Positions 33,713 through 41,177 of a stretch of 64,000 nt of DNA are shown here, piece after piece. Each line of letters starts with the position of its first letter. Position 1 is the stretch's first letter. The translations under genes were made by a program, and so were the position numbers. The stretch is from Butyricimonas muris. Lineage in GTDB: Bacteria; Bacteroidota; Bacteroidia; Bacteroidales; Marinifilaceae. The DNA is taken from NCBI RefSeq assembly GCF_046365375.1, contig NZ_JBKEIT010000004.1, forward strand, positions 1 to 64,000, read 5' to 3'. Under the pieces are notes generated by a model, which was not told the origin of the DNA, searched no databases, and saw only the letters and a program-made list of their open reading frames with translations.

Positions 33713-34373
33713 CCTTTTTATCCTTCTGATTTTTTTATGCCTTGGTTTACGGGGGCAAGACACGAATGACCGGGATATATTTGTTACGGGGGTGATTTGT
33801 GACCGGGATAGCGTACAGCCTCTGCCTGACGCTATTTATCGTTTCGGGCAGGAGGTTCGGGGTGTGGATAACCAAGGACGATTTTCCGTGCATGTAAAGG
33901 TCGGCGACACGTTATATTTTTCGCACGTTGGTTTTGAACCCGTGCGAATCGTTGTTTCCGATACTTTGAAAAAGGATGATTATCTTTTAGGCATTTTCAT
34001 GGTACGGGATACTATTCAATTGGCTGAAGTCGTTGTGTTGCCCCGTTTCTTCATGGAAGATTTCAAGATGGATTCCGATCTGATCACTGCCCATAATAAT
34101 ATGAAAGGTGCTGTTAACGCGGCATCCCGCCCAGTGAAAGAGATGGATCGGGAGATGAACCAGAAGATGGTTATCTCCGATTTAGCCCGAAAAGTGGAGA
34201 TGAAAGGCATGGTTGATGTTAAGCTGGGGATAGGAACGCAGTCTTACACGGCGTTGAAAGGTTTAATGCGGTCACGGCGTATGGCGGATAAAGGGAAAGT
34301 GATAAGAGTACAGGAAATAGACTTGTTAAAGAAAATTTTTTATATAGAAAAAAGAGAAAAATCGGATAACTAA
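33699..34373 (+). CDS. Secreted protein with CarboxypepD_reg-like domain
   Basis: This 224-aa protein has a signal peptide (hydrophobic to about 18, then GQDTND). A carboxypeptidase-regulatory-like beta-sandwich follows (about 27-110: VTGVICDRDSVQPLPDAIYR, GRFSVHVKVGDTLYFSHVGF, AEVVVLPRFF). This is the kind found at the N-terminus of SusC proteins, but here it stands alone. The C-terminal half is charged and helical. It is co-transcribed with the sigma factor (14-bp overlap). A periplasmic role tied to that sigma factor is possible but unproven. Confidence 0.75.
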   Translation: MRGHSLFILLIFLCLGLRGQDTNDRDIFVTGVICDRDSVQPLPDAIYRFGQEVRGVDNQGRFSVHVKVGDTLYFSHVGFEPVRIVVSDTLKKDDYLLGIFMVRDTIQLAEVVVLPRFFMEDFKMDSDLITAHNNMKGAVNAASRPVKEMDREMNQKMVISDLARKVEMKGMVDVKLGIGTQSYTALKGLMRSRRMADKGKVIRVQEIDLLKKIFYIEKREKSDN

Positions 34374-34385
34374 AAGAAGAAAGAT

Positions 34386-34393
34386 TATCTTTG
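34386..34393 (+). promoter_or_regulatory. Promoter -7 element upstream of the OmpH-like gene
   Basis: TATCTTTG lies 70 bases before the ATG at 34464. A second partial match (TGTATTTG) overlaps its end. Confidence 0.45.
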
Positions 34394-34463
34394 TATTTGA
34401 AACAAGCCACGTGTGGGCAGAGTTTCCAGTGAATCGATTTATTAATATCAAAGTTACGTTTTT

Positions 34464-35057
34464 ATGAAGAATTTGTCGATAGGATTAAATGTGTTATTGC
34501 TGATTGCCGTAATTGTTTTATACATTTTACATTTCTCCGGGAGTAGTAAGAGTACGAGCAGTCAAGACGGGGTTGCAACTGTAAACGCGGATGCAAAAAT
34601 TGTCTACATTAACATGGATACTTTGCTTAATAAGTATACTCAATCAAGGGAGTTGAACGAGGCGTTTTTGAAAAAACTCGAAGCGAATCGCACGGAATTG
34701 AACGTGAAAGCAAAAAATCTTGATCGCGAAATTGCCGAGTTCCAACATAAAGTAGAGAATGGCGGATTCCTTACTCGCGAAAGAGCTGAACAGGCTCAAA
34801 CGGAGTTGTTGATTAAACAGCAGAATCTGCAAAAACTGCAACAGGAGATGAGCGAGAACGCTCAACGGGAACAAATGGAAATCAATCGTAAATTGTACGA
34901 TGCCATTACAAATTTCTTGACGGATTATAATAAATCAAGAGGCTATCAGTTGATATTAAGTACTACTTTAGGCGGAAACGTGTTGTTTGCCCAAGATGGT
35001 TTTAATATTACCAACGAGGTGGTAAACTTGTTGAATGCCCAATATCAAAAGAAATAA
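34464..35057 (+). CDS. OmpH/Skp-family periplasmic chaperone
   Basis: This 197-aa protein has an N-terminal signal or anchor helix (about 5-25), the OmpH start motif (AKIVYINMDTLLNKY, about 47-61), a long coiled coil (about 65-150) rich in Leu, Glu and Gln, and the conserved return segment SRGYQLILSTTLGGNVLFAQ. Skp family proteins hold unfolded outer membrane proteins in the periplasm. It has its own promoter box and a good terminator. Confidence 0.88.
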   Translation: MKNLSIGLNVLLLIAVIVLYILHFSGSSKSTSSQDGVATVNADAKIVYINMDTLLNKYTQSRELNEAFLKKLEANRTELNVKAKNLDREIAEFQHKVENGGFLTRERAEQAQTELLIKQQNLQKLQQEMSENAQREQMEINRKLYDAITNFLTDYNKSRGYQLILSTTLGGNVLFAQDGFNITNEVVNLLNAQYQKK

Positions 35058-35078
35058 GCGTTTAATAATATACGGGGG

Positions 35079-35105
35079 AAGGCTGAGAAATCAGCCTTTT
35101 CTTTT
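35079..35105 (+). terminator. Terminator of the OmpH-like gene
   Basis: AAGGCTGA and TCAGCCTT form an 8-bp stem around GAAA, followed by TTCTTTTAT. Confidence 0.85.
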
Positions 35106-35121
35106 ATCTAATAGAAAGAAA

Positions 35122-35502
35122 ATGAATTTTGAATATACGGTTGATATTGCGGCAGACTCGGAAGAGGTGTTCACTGCGTTGACAAATCCTTTCCAGATAG
35201 AGATATGGAGTGGTTATCCTGCCGAGATGAAAGCGGAAGAAGGATTTGTGTTTTCCTTGTGGGAAGGTGATATATGCGGGGTAAATCTGGAAGTGAAACC
35301 GAATCGTCTGCTTGTACAAGAGTGGTTCTTCGGTGATACGGCAGAACGTTCCATCGTGACGTTGAAACTGAAGAAAGTCGGAGAACAGACTCAGGTAGAA
35401 CTGGAACACACGAATATTCCTGATGACGTGTTCGAGGAAATCGTGGAGGGATGGAAAGAGTATTACTTGGGCTCTATAAAAGGTATGTTGGAAATGTACT
35501 AA
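35122..35502 (+). CDS. START-like / SRPBCC (AHSA1-type) domain protein
   Basis: This 126-aa cytoplasmic protein has the helix-grip pattern of AHSA1/START-like proteins: an N-terminal strand NFEYTVDIAAD, EEVFTALTNPFQIEIWSG, central strands with EWFFGDTAERSIVTLKL, and a long C-terminal helix. The frame is open further upstream through the preceding terminator, so the ATG at 35122 with a nearby AGAAAG is chosen. Ligand and role are unknown. A complete gene of family-typical length. Confidence 0.8.
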   Translation: MNFEYTVDIAADSEEVFTALTNPFQIEIWSGYPAEMKAEEGFVFSLWEGDICGVNLEVKPNRLLVQEWFFGDTAERSIVTLKLKKVGEQTQVELEHTNIPDDVFEEIVEGWKEYYLGSIKGMLEMY

Positions 35503-35547
35503 TCGTAAATCAGTAAAAATACGGATTATACATCCGAATCCGGATAG

Positions 35548-35555
35548 TAATTTTG
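35548..35555 (+). promoter_or_regulatory. Promoter -7 element upstream of the YeiH-family gene
   Basis: TAATTTTG ends 37 bases before the ATG at 35593. Confidence 0.5.
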
Positions 35556-35592
35556 TCTTGTAAATTATTCACTAACTAATAGATTATTTTGC

Positions 35593-36840
35593 ATGAGCAA
35601 GTTAAAGATTTCGGAAGATTGGACTTCTACTATCGTCGGGTGGTTTATCATCCTTTTGATTGTATTTCAATTGAAACCGCATTGGCCTTCGTTCAGTTGG
35701 CCTGATGCCGATGCATTAATGAATAAGGTATTTACTCTGGATAACGTGGGGCATGCTTTAATTGTCTTTTGCTTCATGTTTTTCATGGCGTTGCTGGCAG
35801 GAATGTTGGCAGGGAAAAAGTTTAAGATGATCGCGGCCAGTTTTCCCGTGGTATTCTTTCTGACTCTTCTGGCTATGGTTGTCGGGGGAAATAAGTTTCT
35901 GAAAGATTGGGGTTTCGAAACCGTGATATTCAGTCTTTTGATAGGACTTTTTATCAGTAACGTGTTTTCTATTCCCAAGTGGTTGAAGGAATCACTTTCT
36001 TCAGAATTGTTCGTGAAAATCGGGTTGGTATTGTTGGGAACTTCCGTACTTTTCGGGGATTTGTTGAAAGCCGGTTCGTTAGGTTTGATACAGTCTTGCG
36101 TGGTTGTTTTCACCGTTTGGAACTTCTGCTTCTGGTTGTGTCGAAAGATGAAGATTGATAAAGAGATGTCATTGATGCTTTCCAGTGCCGTTTCTATTTG
36201 TGGTGTTTCGGCAGCTGTAGCGACAGCCGGTGCGATTAAAGGAGATAAGAAGAAATTGTCTTACGTGGTATCTCTGGTATTGGTGGTGGCTGTCCCTATG
36301 ATTTTAATTATGCCGGGACTGGCGAAGCTGATGGGGTTGCCGGAAGATATGGCAGGTGCTTGGATCGGGGGAACAATCGACACGACAGGAGCCGTGGCAG
36401 CGACGGGAGCCATATACGGGGAGGTGGCGTTACAAACGAGTACTATCGTGAAGTTCTCGCAAAATGTGCTTTTGGGTGTTGCCGCTTTTCTGATTAGTAT
36501 ATATTGGTCGTACTCGAAGAAAGAGGTGGCGGAAGAGAAACCTACATTAAAGGTTATCTGGCTGCGGTTTCCCAAATTTGTATTGGGATTTGTTGCTGCT
36601 TCCGTTGTCTTTTCGTTCTTCGTGGCCCCGGAGATCGTGTCTGAAGCAAAGCCTATATTAAAAAATATTCAGGGAATGTGGTTTGCCCTTGCTTTCATGT
36701 CTATCGGTCTGGAAACCGATTTCAAGAGTCTGATCACGTCAGAAAATCGTCGTTCTACTTATGCTTTCTTGGGAGCGCAAGCCTTTAACGTGGTGTTCAC
36801 GTTGTTAGTGGCTTGGATACTTTTCGGACTAATAGCATAG
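35593..36840 (+). CDS. YeiH/UPF0324-family membrane protein (putative sulfate exporter family)
   Basis: This 415-aa integral membrane protein has about eleven helices spread over the whole length. The family's glycine-rich core is visible (SLMLSSAVSICGVSAAVATA near 200 and AWIGGTIDTTGAVAATGAIY near 260). Members are annotated as putative sulfate or sulfonate exporters, but substrates are poorly tested. A family A palindrome begins immediately after its stop. Confidence 0.85.
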   Translation: MSKLKISEDWTSTIVGWFIILLIVFQLKPHWPSFSWPDADALMNKVFTLDNVGHALIVFCFMFFMALLAGMLAGKKFKMIAASFPVVFFLTLLAMVVGGNKFLKDWGFETVIFSLLIGLFISNVFSIPKWLKESLSSELFVKIGLVLLGTSVLFGDLLKAGSLGLIQSCVVVFTVWNFCFWLCRKMKIDKEMSLMLSSAVSICGVSAAVATAGAIKGDKKKLSYVVSLVLVVAVPMILIMPGLAKLMGLPEDMAGAWIGGTIDTTGAVAATGAIYGEVALQTSTIVKFSQNVLLGVAAFLISIYWSYSKKEVAEEKPTLKVIWLRFPKFVLGFVAASVVFSFFVAPEIVSEAKPILKNIQGMWFALAFMSIGLETDFKSLITSENRRSTYAFLGAQAFNVVFTLLVAWILFGLIA

Positions 36841-36927
36841 TTCGTAAAGTTCATAAGGTTTGTAAAGTTTATAAAGTTGAAGAGCAAAAACTTTATGAAC
36901 TTTATGAACCTTATGAACTTTATAAAC
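36841..36927. repeat. Decamer palindrome repeat (family A), copy 4
   Basis: Left arm 36843-36878 (cgtaaagttc, ataaggttt, gtaaagttt, ataaagtt) and right arm 36889-36927 (aactttatg, aactttatg, aaccttatg, aactttataaac) flank a 10-base loop. The variant uses GTT where the other copies use GTC. It starts one base after the YeiH-family stop codon. Confidence 0.75.
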
Positions 36928-36957
36928 TAAATATGATTGTATTACCGATATTGTTTG

Positions 36958-36965
36958 TAATTTTG
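36958..36965 (+). promoter_or_regulatory. Promoter -7 element upstream of the transaldolase-like gene
   Basis: TAATTTTG ends 39 bases before the ATG at 37005. Confidence 0.5.
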
Positions 36966-37004
36966 TCCGTAATTTTTGAAGTTAAACGCAAAAAATAATA
37001 GAAG

Positions 37005-37661
37005 ATGAAATTTTTTATTGATACGGCAAATCTTGATCAGATTCGGGAAGCTAATGACTTGGGAGTATTGGATGGAGTGACTACCAACCCGTCATTAATG
37101 GCAAAAGAAGGTATTAAAGGTGACGAGAATTGTAGAAAACATTACGTTGAGATTTGCAATATCGTGGATGGTGATGTAAGTGCTGAAGTAATCGCCACGG
37201 ATTACGAGGGAATGATTAAAGAAGGGGAGGAACTGGCCGCTTTGCATCCGAATATTGTTGTAAAAGTTCCTTGTATTGCTGACGGAATCAAGGCTATCAA
37301 GTATTTCACGAATAAAGGTATCCGTACGAATTGCACGTTGGTGTTCTCTCCGGGACAGGCATTGTTGGCTGCTAAGGCCGGTGCCACGTATGTTTCGCCT
37401 TTCGTGGGACGTTTGGATGATATCAGTAGCGACGGTATCGAGTTGGTGGAGAAGATCGTGGATATGTATGCTTACTACGGGTTTAATACGCAGGTTTTGG
37501 CTGCTTCTATCCGCCACACGCAACATATTATACAATGTATCGAGGCTGGTGCTGATGTGGCAACTTGTCCGTTGAGTGCAATCAAAGGATTGTTGAAACA
37601 CCCGTTGACAGATTCCGGTTTGGCAACATTTCTGGCAGATCACAAGAAAGTAAATTCATAA
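37005..37661 (+). CDS. fsa: Fructose-6-phosphate aldolase / short transaldolase (TalC-FsaA family)
   Basis: This 218-aa TIM-barrel class I aldolase family protein has DTANLDQIREA near the N-terminus, DGVTTNPSLMAKEG (23-36), the Schiff-base Lys 87 in VVKVPC, and PFVGRLDDIS. In this size class both transaldolase and F6P aldolase activities occur, and sequence alone does not decide. A Bacteroidota without a full-length transaldolase would use it in the pentose phosphate pathway. It starts a two-gene unit with the YrdC-like gene 10 bp downstream. Confidence 0.9.
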   Translation: MKFFIDTANLDQIREANDLGVLDGVTTNPSLMAKEGIKGDENCRKHYVEICNIVDGDVSAEVIATDYEGMIKEGEELAALHPNIVVKVPCIADGIKAIKYFTNKGIRTNCTLVFSPGQALLAAKAGATYVSPFVGRLDDISSDGIELVEKIVDMYAYYGFNTQVLAASIRHTQHIIQCIEAGADVATCPLSAIKGLLKHPLTDSGLATFLADHKKVNS

Positions 37662-37671
37662 ATTCGCGATA

Positions 37672-38280
37672 ATGCTTGTACGCTTATTCGAGGATAATCC
37701 TAATGATAGGGAAATTCGGAAGATCGTTGAGCTCTTACGTGATGGTGGTATTATCATCTACCCGACCGATACTATTTACGCGATAGGATGTGATATTAAT
37801 AGTGTGAAGGCTGTGCAGCGAGTATCGGCTATACGTAAAGTGAAGCCGGAGAAAGCTAATTTCTCGATGATATGCAAGGATTTGGGAAATATTGCGGCAT
37901 ACGCTAAGGTAACAAACGAGGAATTCCGGTTGATGAAGCAATGTTTGCCCGGACCTTTCACTTTCGTGTTGCCTGCCACGAGCAAATTGCCTAACGCGTT
38001 GATGAATAAACGTAAGACTATCGGTATCCGTATTCCGAAAAATTTTATCGTACAAGCTATCGTGGACGAGCTAGGTGGACCGTTGTTGACAACATCCGTG
38101 AAGGCGGAGGAGGGAGAAGTTGAAGAATATATCACTGATCCCGAGTTAATCCACGAGAAATACGGTCGCTTGGTCGATTTGGTTATCGACGGCGGTTATG
38201 GAAATAATATCCCTTCCACCGTTATCGACTGCACGGGCGATGAGATTGTTGTCACCCGACAGGGATTAGGTGAATTATAA
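37672..38280 (+). CDS. YrdC/Sua5-domain protein, YciO-like (threonylcarbamoyl-AMP synthase family)
   Basis: This 202-aa protein has one YrdC fold. The ligand-binding pattern is present: IIIYPTDTIYAIGCD (27-41), a KxR segment (RKVKPEKANFSMICKDL) and KRKTIGIRIPKN. TsaC/Sua5 enzymes make the activated threonylcarbamate for t6A in tRNA. The FSMICKDL, KRKTIGIR and DLVIDGGY words are closer to E. coli YciO than to TsaC, so it may be the paralogue rather than the main t6A enzyme. It ends at a strong bidirectional terminator shared with trkH. Confidence 0.82.
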   Translation: MLVRLFEDNPNDREIRKIVELLRDGGIIIYPTDTIYAIGCDINSVKAVQRVSAIRKVKPEKANFSMICKDLGNIAAYAKVTNEEFRLMKQCLPGPFTFVLPATSKLPNALMNKRKTIGIRIPKNFIVQAIVDELGGPLLTTSVKAEEGEVEEYITDPELIHEKYGRLVDLVIDGGYGNNIPSTVIDCTGDEIVVTRQGLGEL

Positions 38281-38283
38281 AAT

Positions 38284-38314
38284 AAAAAAGGACTTCGAGC
38301 GGAAGTCCTTTTTT
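38284..38314. terminator. Bidirectional terminator between the YrdC-like gene and trkH
   Basis: AAAAAAGGACTTC and GAAGTCCTTTTTT flank a GAGCG loop. It serves both converging transcripts. Confidence 0.9.
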
Positions 38315-38316
38315 AT

Positions 38317-39765
38317 TTATTTCTTCCAGAAAGCTCTACTGAATAATACCAGTACGGTGAATACTTCCAAACGCCCAACCATCATCAGTATGGATAAGAA
38401 TATTTTCGCGAAGTCATTCAAGTGTGCGAAATTGCTCATGGGGCCAATCTCGCCGAATCCGGGACCTACGTTACTCATACTTGTTATAACAGCACTACAA
38501 GCCGTGGCAATATCTTCCGTGAACAAGGACATGATAACACTGGATATCCCGAAGATGAAGATATAAAGGATAAAGAAACCCATGACTCCAGTCATTATAT
38601 TGGGATGTATGCTCTTCCCGTTGTATTTCACGTTAATGATTGCGTTCGGGTGAATGATGCGTTTCATTTCAATAAATGAGTTCTTGAACAGCAGATTCAG
38701 TCGGATACATTTTAAACCGCCGGATGTAGAGCCCGCGCAGGCTCCTATAAATAGAAGTACGAAAATAATCACACCTAGTAAAGGAGGCCATAACAAATAG
38801 TCTGCCGTGGCAAATCCTGTCGTCGTGAGAATCGAAACAACTTGGAAGAGGGCTTCCCGAATGCTTAATTCCAAATCATCATACCCCTTGAAATATAGTA
38901 CACATGCTATCATAGCACTTGCTATGAGAATGATGAAGAAGTAAAGTTTAAATTCTTCATCACGGAATAATTTTTTGATTTTCCCGTGAATGGCAACATA
39001 CATCAGACCAAAGTTAGTTCCCGCGATAAACATGAAAATAATGACAACATACTGTATATAAGCCGAGTTCCAATAAGCAAGGCTATCTTGTTTCGTGGAA
39101 TATCCCCCGGTAGCCATCGTCGTGAATGAATGGCAGATGGCATCAAACAAATCCATTTTACCGAGAAGTAACAACAAGGTCTGGGCTACCGTGAGTGATA
39201 TGTAAAGATACCACATACGGCGGGCGGTGGAGGTGAATGTCGCGGTGAATTTGTCATGCGTGGGACCGGGAACTTCGGCGACAAACAGGTCGCGGCCTTC
39301 AATACCGAGTCCGGGTAGTATTGCCAGCAATAGCACGATAATACCCATACCTCCCATCCATTGGGTTAGCGAACGCCAGAATAACGTGGCATGTGGTAAA
39401 GCCTCGATGTCATTTACAACGCTCGAACCGGTAGTCGTGAATCCGGACATGGTTTCGAATATAGCATCCGGAATGGAAGGAATCGTACCTCCCAACAAAA
39501 AAGGCAAACAACCGAATATGGTGAACATTACCCAAGTGGTAGTGACAATAAAATACCCGTCTTTCTTGGCAAGAACCCGATCTTTTACCTTGACCGTGAA
39601 AGCCATAAGGCTTCCTGCGGCAAGAGTGATGGCGGTAGAATATGTAAATGCCATCATATCATTTTCCCCGTATATCAAGGCGACAATGATACAGATCATC
39701 AGAAAAGCACTTTCGACGAGCAAAAGTTTTCCTATAATGTTGGTTATAAACCTGAAGTTGATCAT
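38317..39765 (-). CDS. trkH: Potassium uptake channel TrkH
   Basis: This 482-aa integral membrane potassium channel subunit has ten or more helices. The four pore-loop repeats of the family are visible as TTTGSSV near 111, TMATGGYST near 217, TTTGFAT near 312 and SNVGPGFGEIGP near 430. It overlaps the last bases of trkA upstream by 4 bp, so both subunits are made together. TrkA gates it in response to nucleotides. Confidence 0.95.
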   Translation of the reverse strand: MINFRFITNIIGKLLLVESAFLMICIIVALIYGENDMMAFTYSTAITLAAGSLMAFTVKVKDRVLAKKDGYFIVTTTWVMFTIFGCLPFLLGGTIPSIPDAIFETMSGFTTTGSSVVNDIEALPHATLFWRSLTQWMGGMGIIVLLLAILPGLGIEGRDLFVAEVPGPTHDKFTATFTSTARRMWYLYISLTVAQTLLLLLGKMDLFDAICHSFTTMATGGYSTKQDSLAYWNSAYIQYVVIIFMFIAGTNFGLMYVAIHGKIKKLFRDEEFKLYFFIILIASAMIACVLYFKGYDDLELSIREALFQVVSILTTTGFATADYLLWPPLLGVIIFVLLFIGACAGSTSGGLKCIRLNLLFKNSFIEMKRIIHPNAIINVKYNGKSIHPNIMTGVMGFFILYIFIFGISSVIMSLFTEDIATACSAVITSMSNVGPGFGEIGPMSNFAHLNDFAKIFLSILMMVGRLEVFTVLVLFSRAFWKK

Positions 39766-41105
39766 CGTTGAAATAATTTGATTACTTTCTTCACCGCACT
39801 GGGTAGAGCGAAGATGACAACTTTGTCGTCAGCCTCGATCTGCACGTCGCCTTTGGCAATGATGGCATCCCCGTTACGGATGACTCCCCCGACAGTAGCA
39901 TTTTCCGGAAAATTCATATCGGCCAATGTTTTCCGGGTAATTTTGGAACCCGCTTCTGCCGTGACTTCAAATACCTCAGCTTCCGAGAACGTGAGGAATT
40001 TCAAGTGTTTCACGTCTACATTCATGGTGTAACGGTATATGTGTGAAGCGGCTATCAATTTAGTGTTTACCAGCGTTCCGATCCCGATGTTTTCGGCAAG
40101 GTCGATGTAGTCGATATTCTCAACTTCGGCAACACTTTTTTTAACTCCTAACTTTTTGGCTAATAGACAAGAGAGAATGTTTGTCTCTGACGAATGCGTG
40201 ACGCTGATAAAAGCATCGGTATTTTTGATACCTTCTTCCCGGAGCAAGGCGAGGTCGCGACCGTCACCGTTGATTACCAGTGTCGATTTTAATTTATCGG
40301 CGATAAGGATACATTTCTCACGGTCTTTTTCTATAATCTTGACATTGTAGTTTTTTTCAAGCAAAGAGGCTGTCTTTATTCCGATTCGGGAACCTCCCAC
40401 GATAACGACATTCTTAACCTCGTATTGTGATTTGCCGCAAAGGGCGAATACATTCGGTACATAGAAAGGTTTCGTCACGATGAAAACAAGATCGCCGTAC
40501 CGGAAAGAATCATTTCCCCTCGGGATGATAGTGCGCTCGGCACGTTTGATGGCAACGACACGGAAATGTTGTGCCCCGTATCTTTCTGCCATTTTGATCA
40601 ACGTGAGGTTGAGTACCGGGGCATTTTCCCATAATTTGATACCGAGTAATTGCAATCGACCGTCGGAAAATTCATGTAACTGGCGGGAACCGCTTTGCTT
40701 CAAGGAAGCAACGATTTCTTCCGCGGCCAGACGTTCCGGGTAGATTAAGGAATCGATACCGATCATCTTCAAGTATTCCGTATTTTCGCTCTCCAGATAT
40801 TCGCTATTGTTAACCCGCGCGATAGTTTGTTTCGCTCCTAACTTTTTGGCTAAAATGGCAGAGTTGATATTTTGATCTTCCTGATGATTTACCGCGATGA
40901 ACAGGTCACACTTGTGTACTCCGGCATCTTTAAGCGCACCGATAGAAGTACATGATCCCACGATAGACATGACATCGAGTTGGCTGCCAAGTAATTCCAG
41001 CTTTTCTTCGTCGTTGTCGATCAGCATGATATTATGTTCCTGCTTACTAAGCATCGTCGCGAGATGTGTCCCCACTTCTCCTGCTCCCGCTATTACTATG
41101 TCCAT
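39762..41105 (-). CDS. trkA: Trk system regulatory subunit TrkA
   Basis: This 447-aa cytoplasmic protein is made of two RCK units. Each has an NAD(H)-binding Rossmann domain (IAGAGEVGTHLA near 4, VIVGGSRIGIKTASLL near 231) and an RCK-C domain (about 140-220 and 360-447). It assembles as a ring under TrkH and controls its opening. It overlaps trkH by 4 bp. Confidence 0.95.
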   Translation of the reverse strand: MDIVIAGAGEVGTHLATMLSKQEHNIMLIDNDEEKLELLGSQLDVMSIVGSCTSIGALKDAGVHKCDLFIAVNHQEDQNINSAILAKKLGAKQTIARVNNSEYLESENTEYLKMIGIDSLIYPERLAAEEIVASLKQSGSRQLHEFSDGRLQLLGIKLWENAPVLNLTLIKMAERYGAQHFRVVAIKRAERTIIPRGNDSFRYGDLVFIVTKPFYVPNVFALCGKSQYEVKNVVIVGGSRIGIKTASLLEKNYNVKIIEKDREKCILIADKLKSTLVINGDGRDLALLREEGIKNTDAFISVTHSSETNILSCLLAKKLGVKKSVAEVENIDYIDLAENIGIGTLVNTKLIAASHIYRYTMNVDVKHLKFLTFSEAEVFEVTAEAGSKITRKTLADMNFPENATVGGVIRNGDAIIAKGDVQIEADDKVVIFALPSAVKKVIKLFQR

Positions 41106-41177
41106 TTTCGTTAGGTGTTAATTAACTGGCAAAATAAAGAATTATAATCCGAATTACATAGAAAAATGAACCAATTT

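Noticed and set aside
25519..36927. Family A repeats as a CRISPR array
   Set aside because: Copies are kilobases apart, contain no uniform repeat-spacer structure, and no cas genes are present.
36813..36998. 61-aa frame across family A copy 4
   Set aside because: Its repetitive KVHKVCKVYKV/YELYEPYELY composition is simply the translation of the palindromic repeat.
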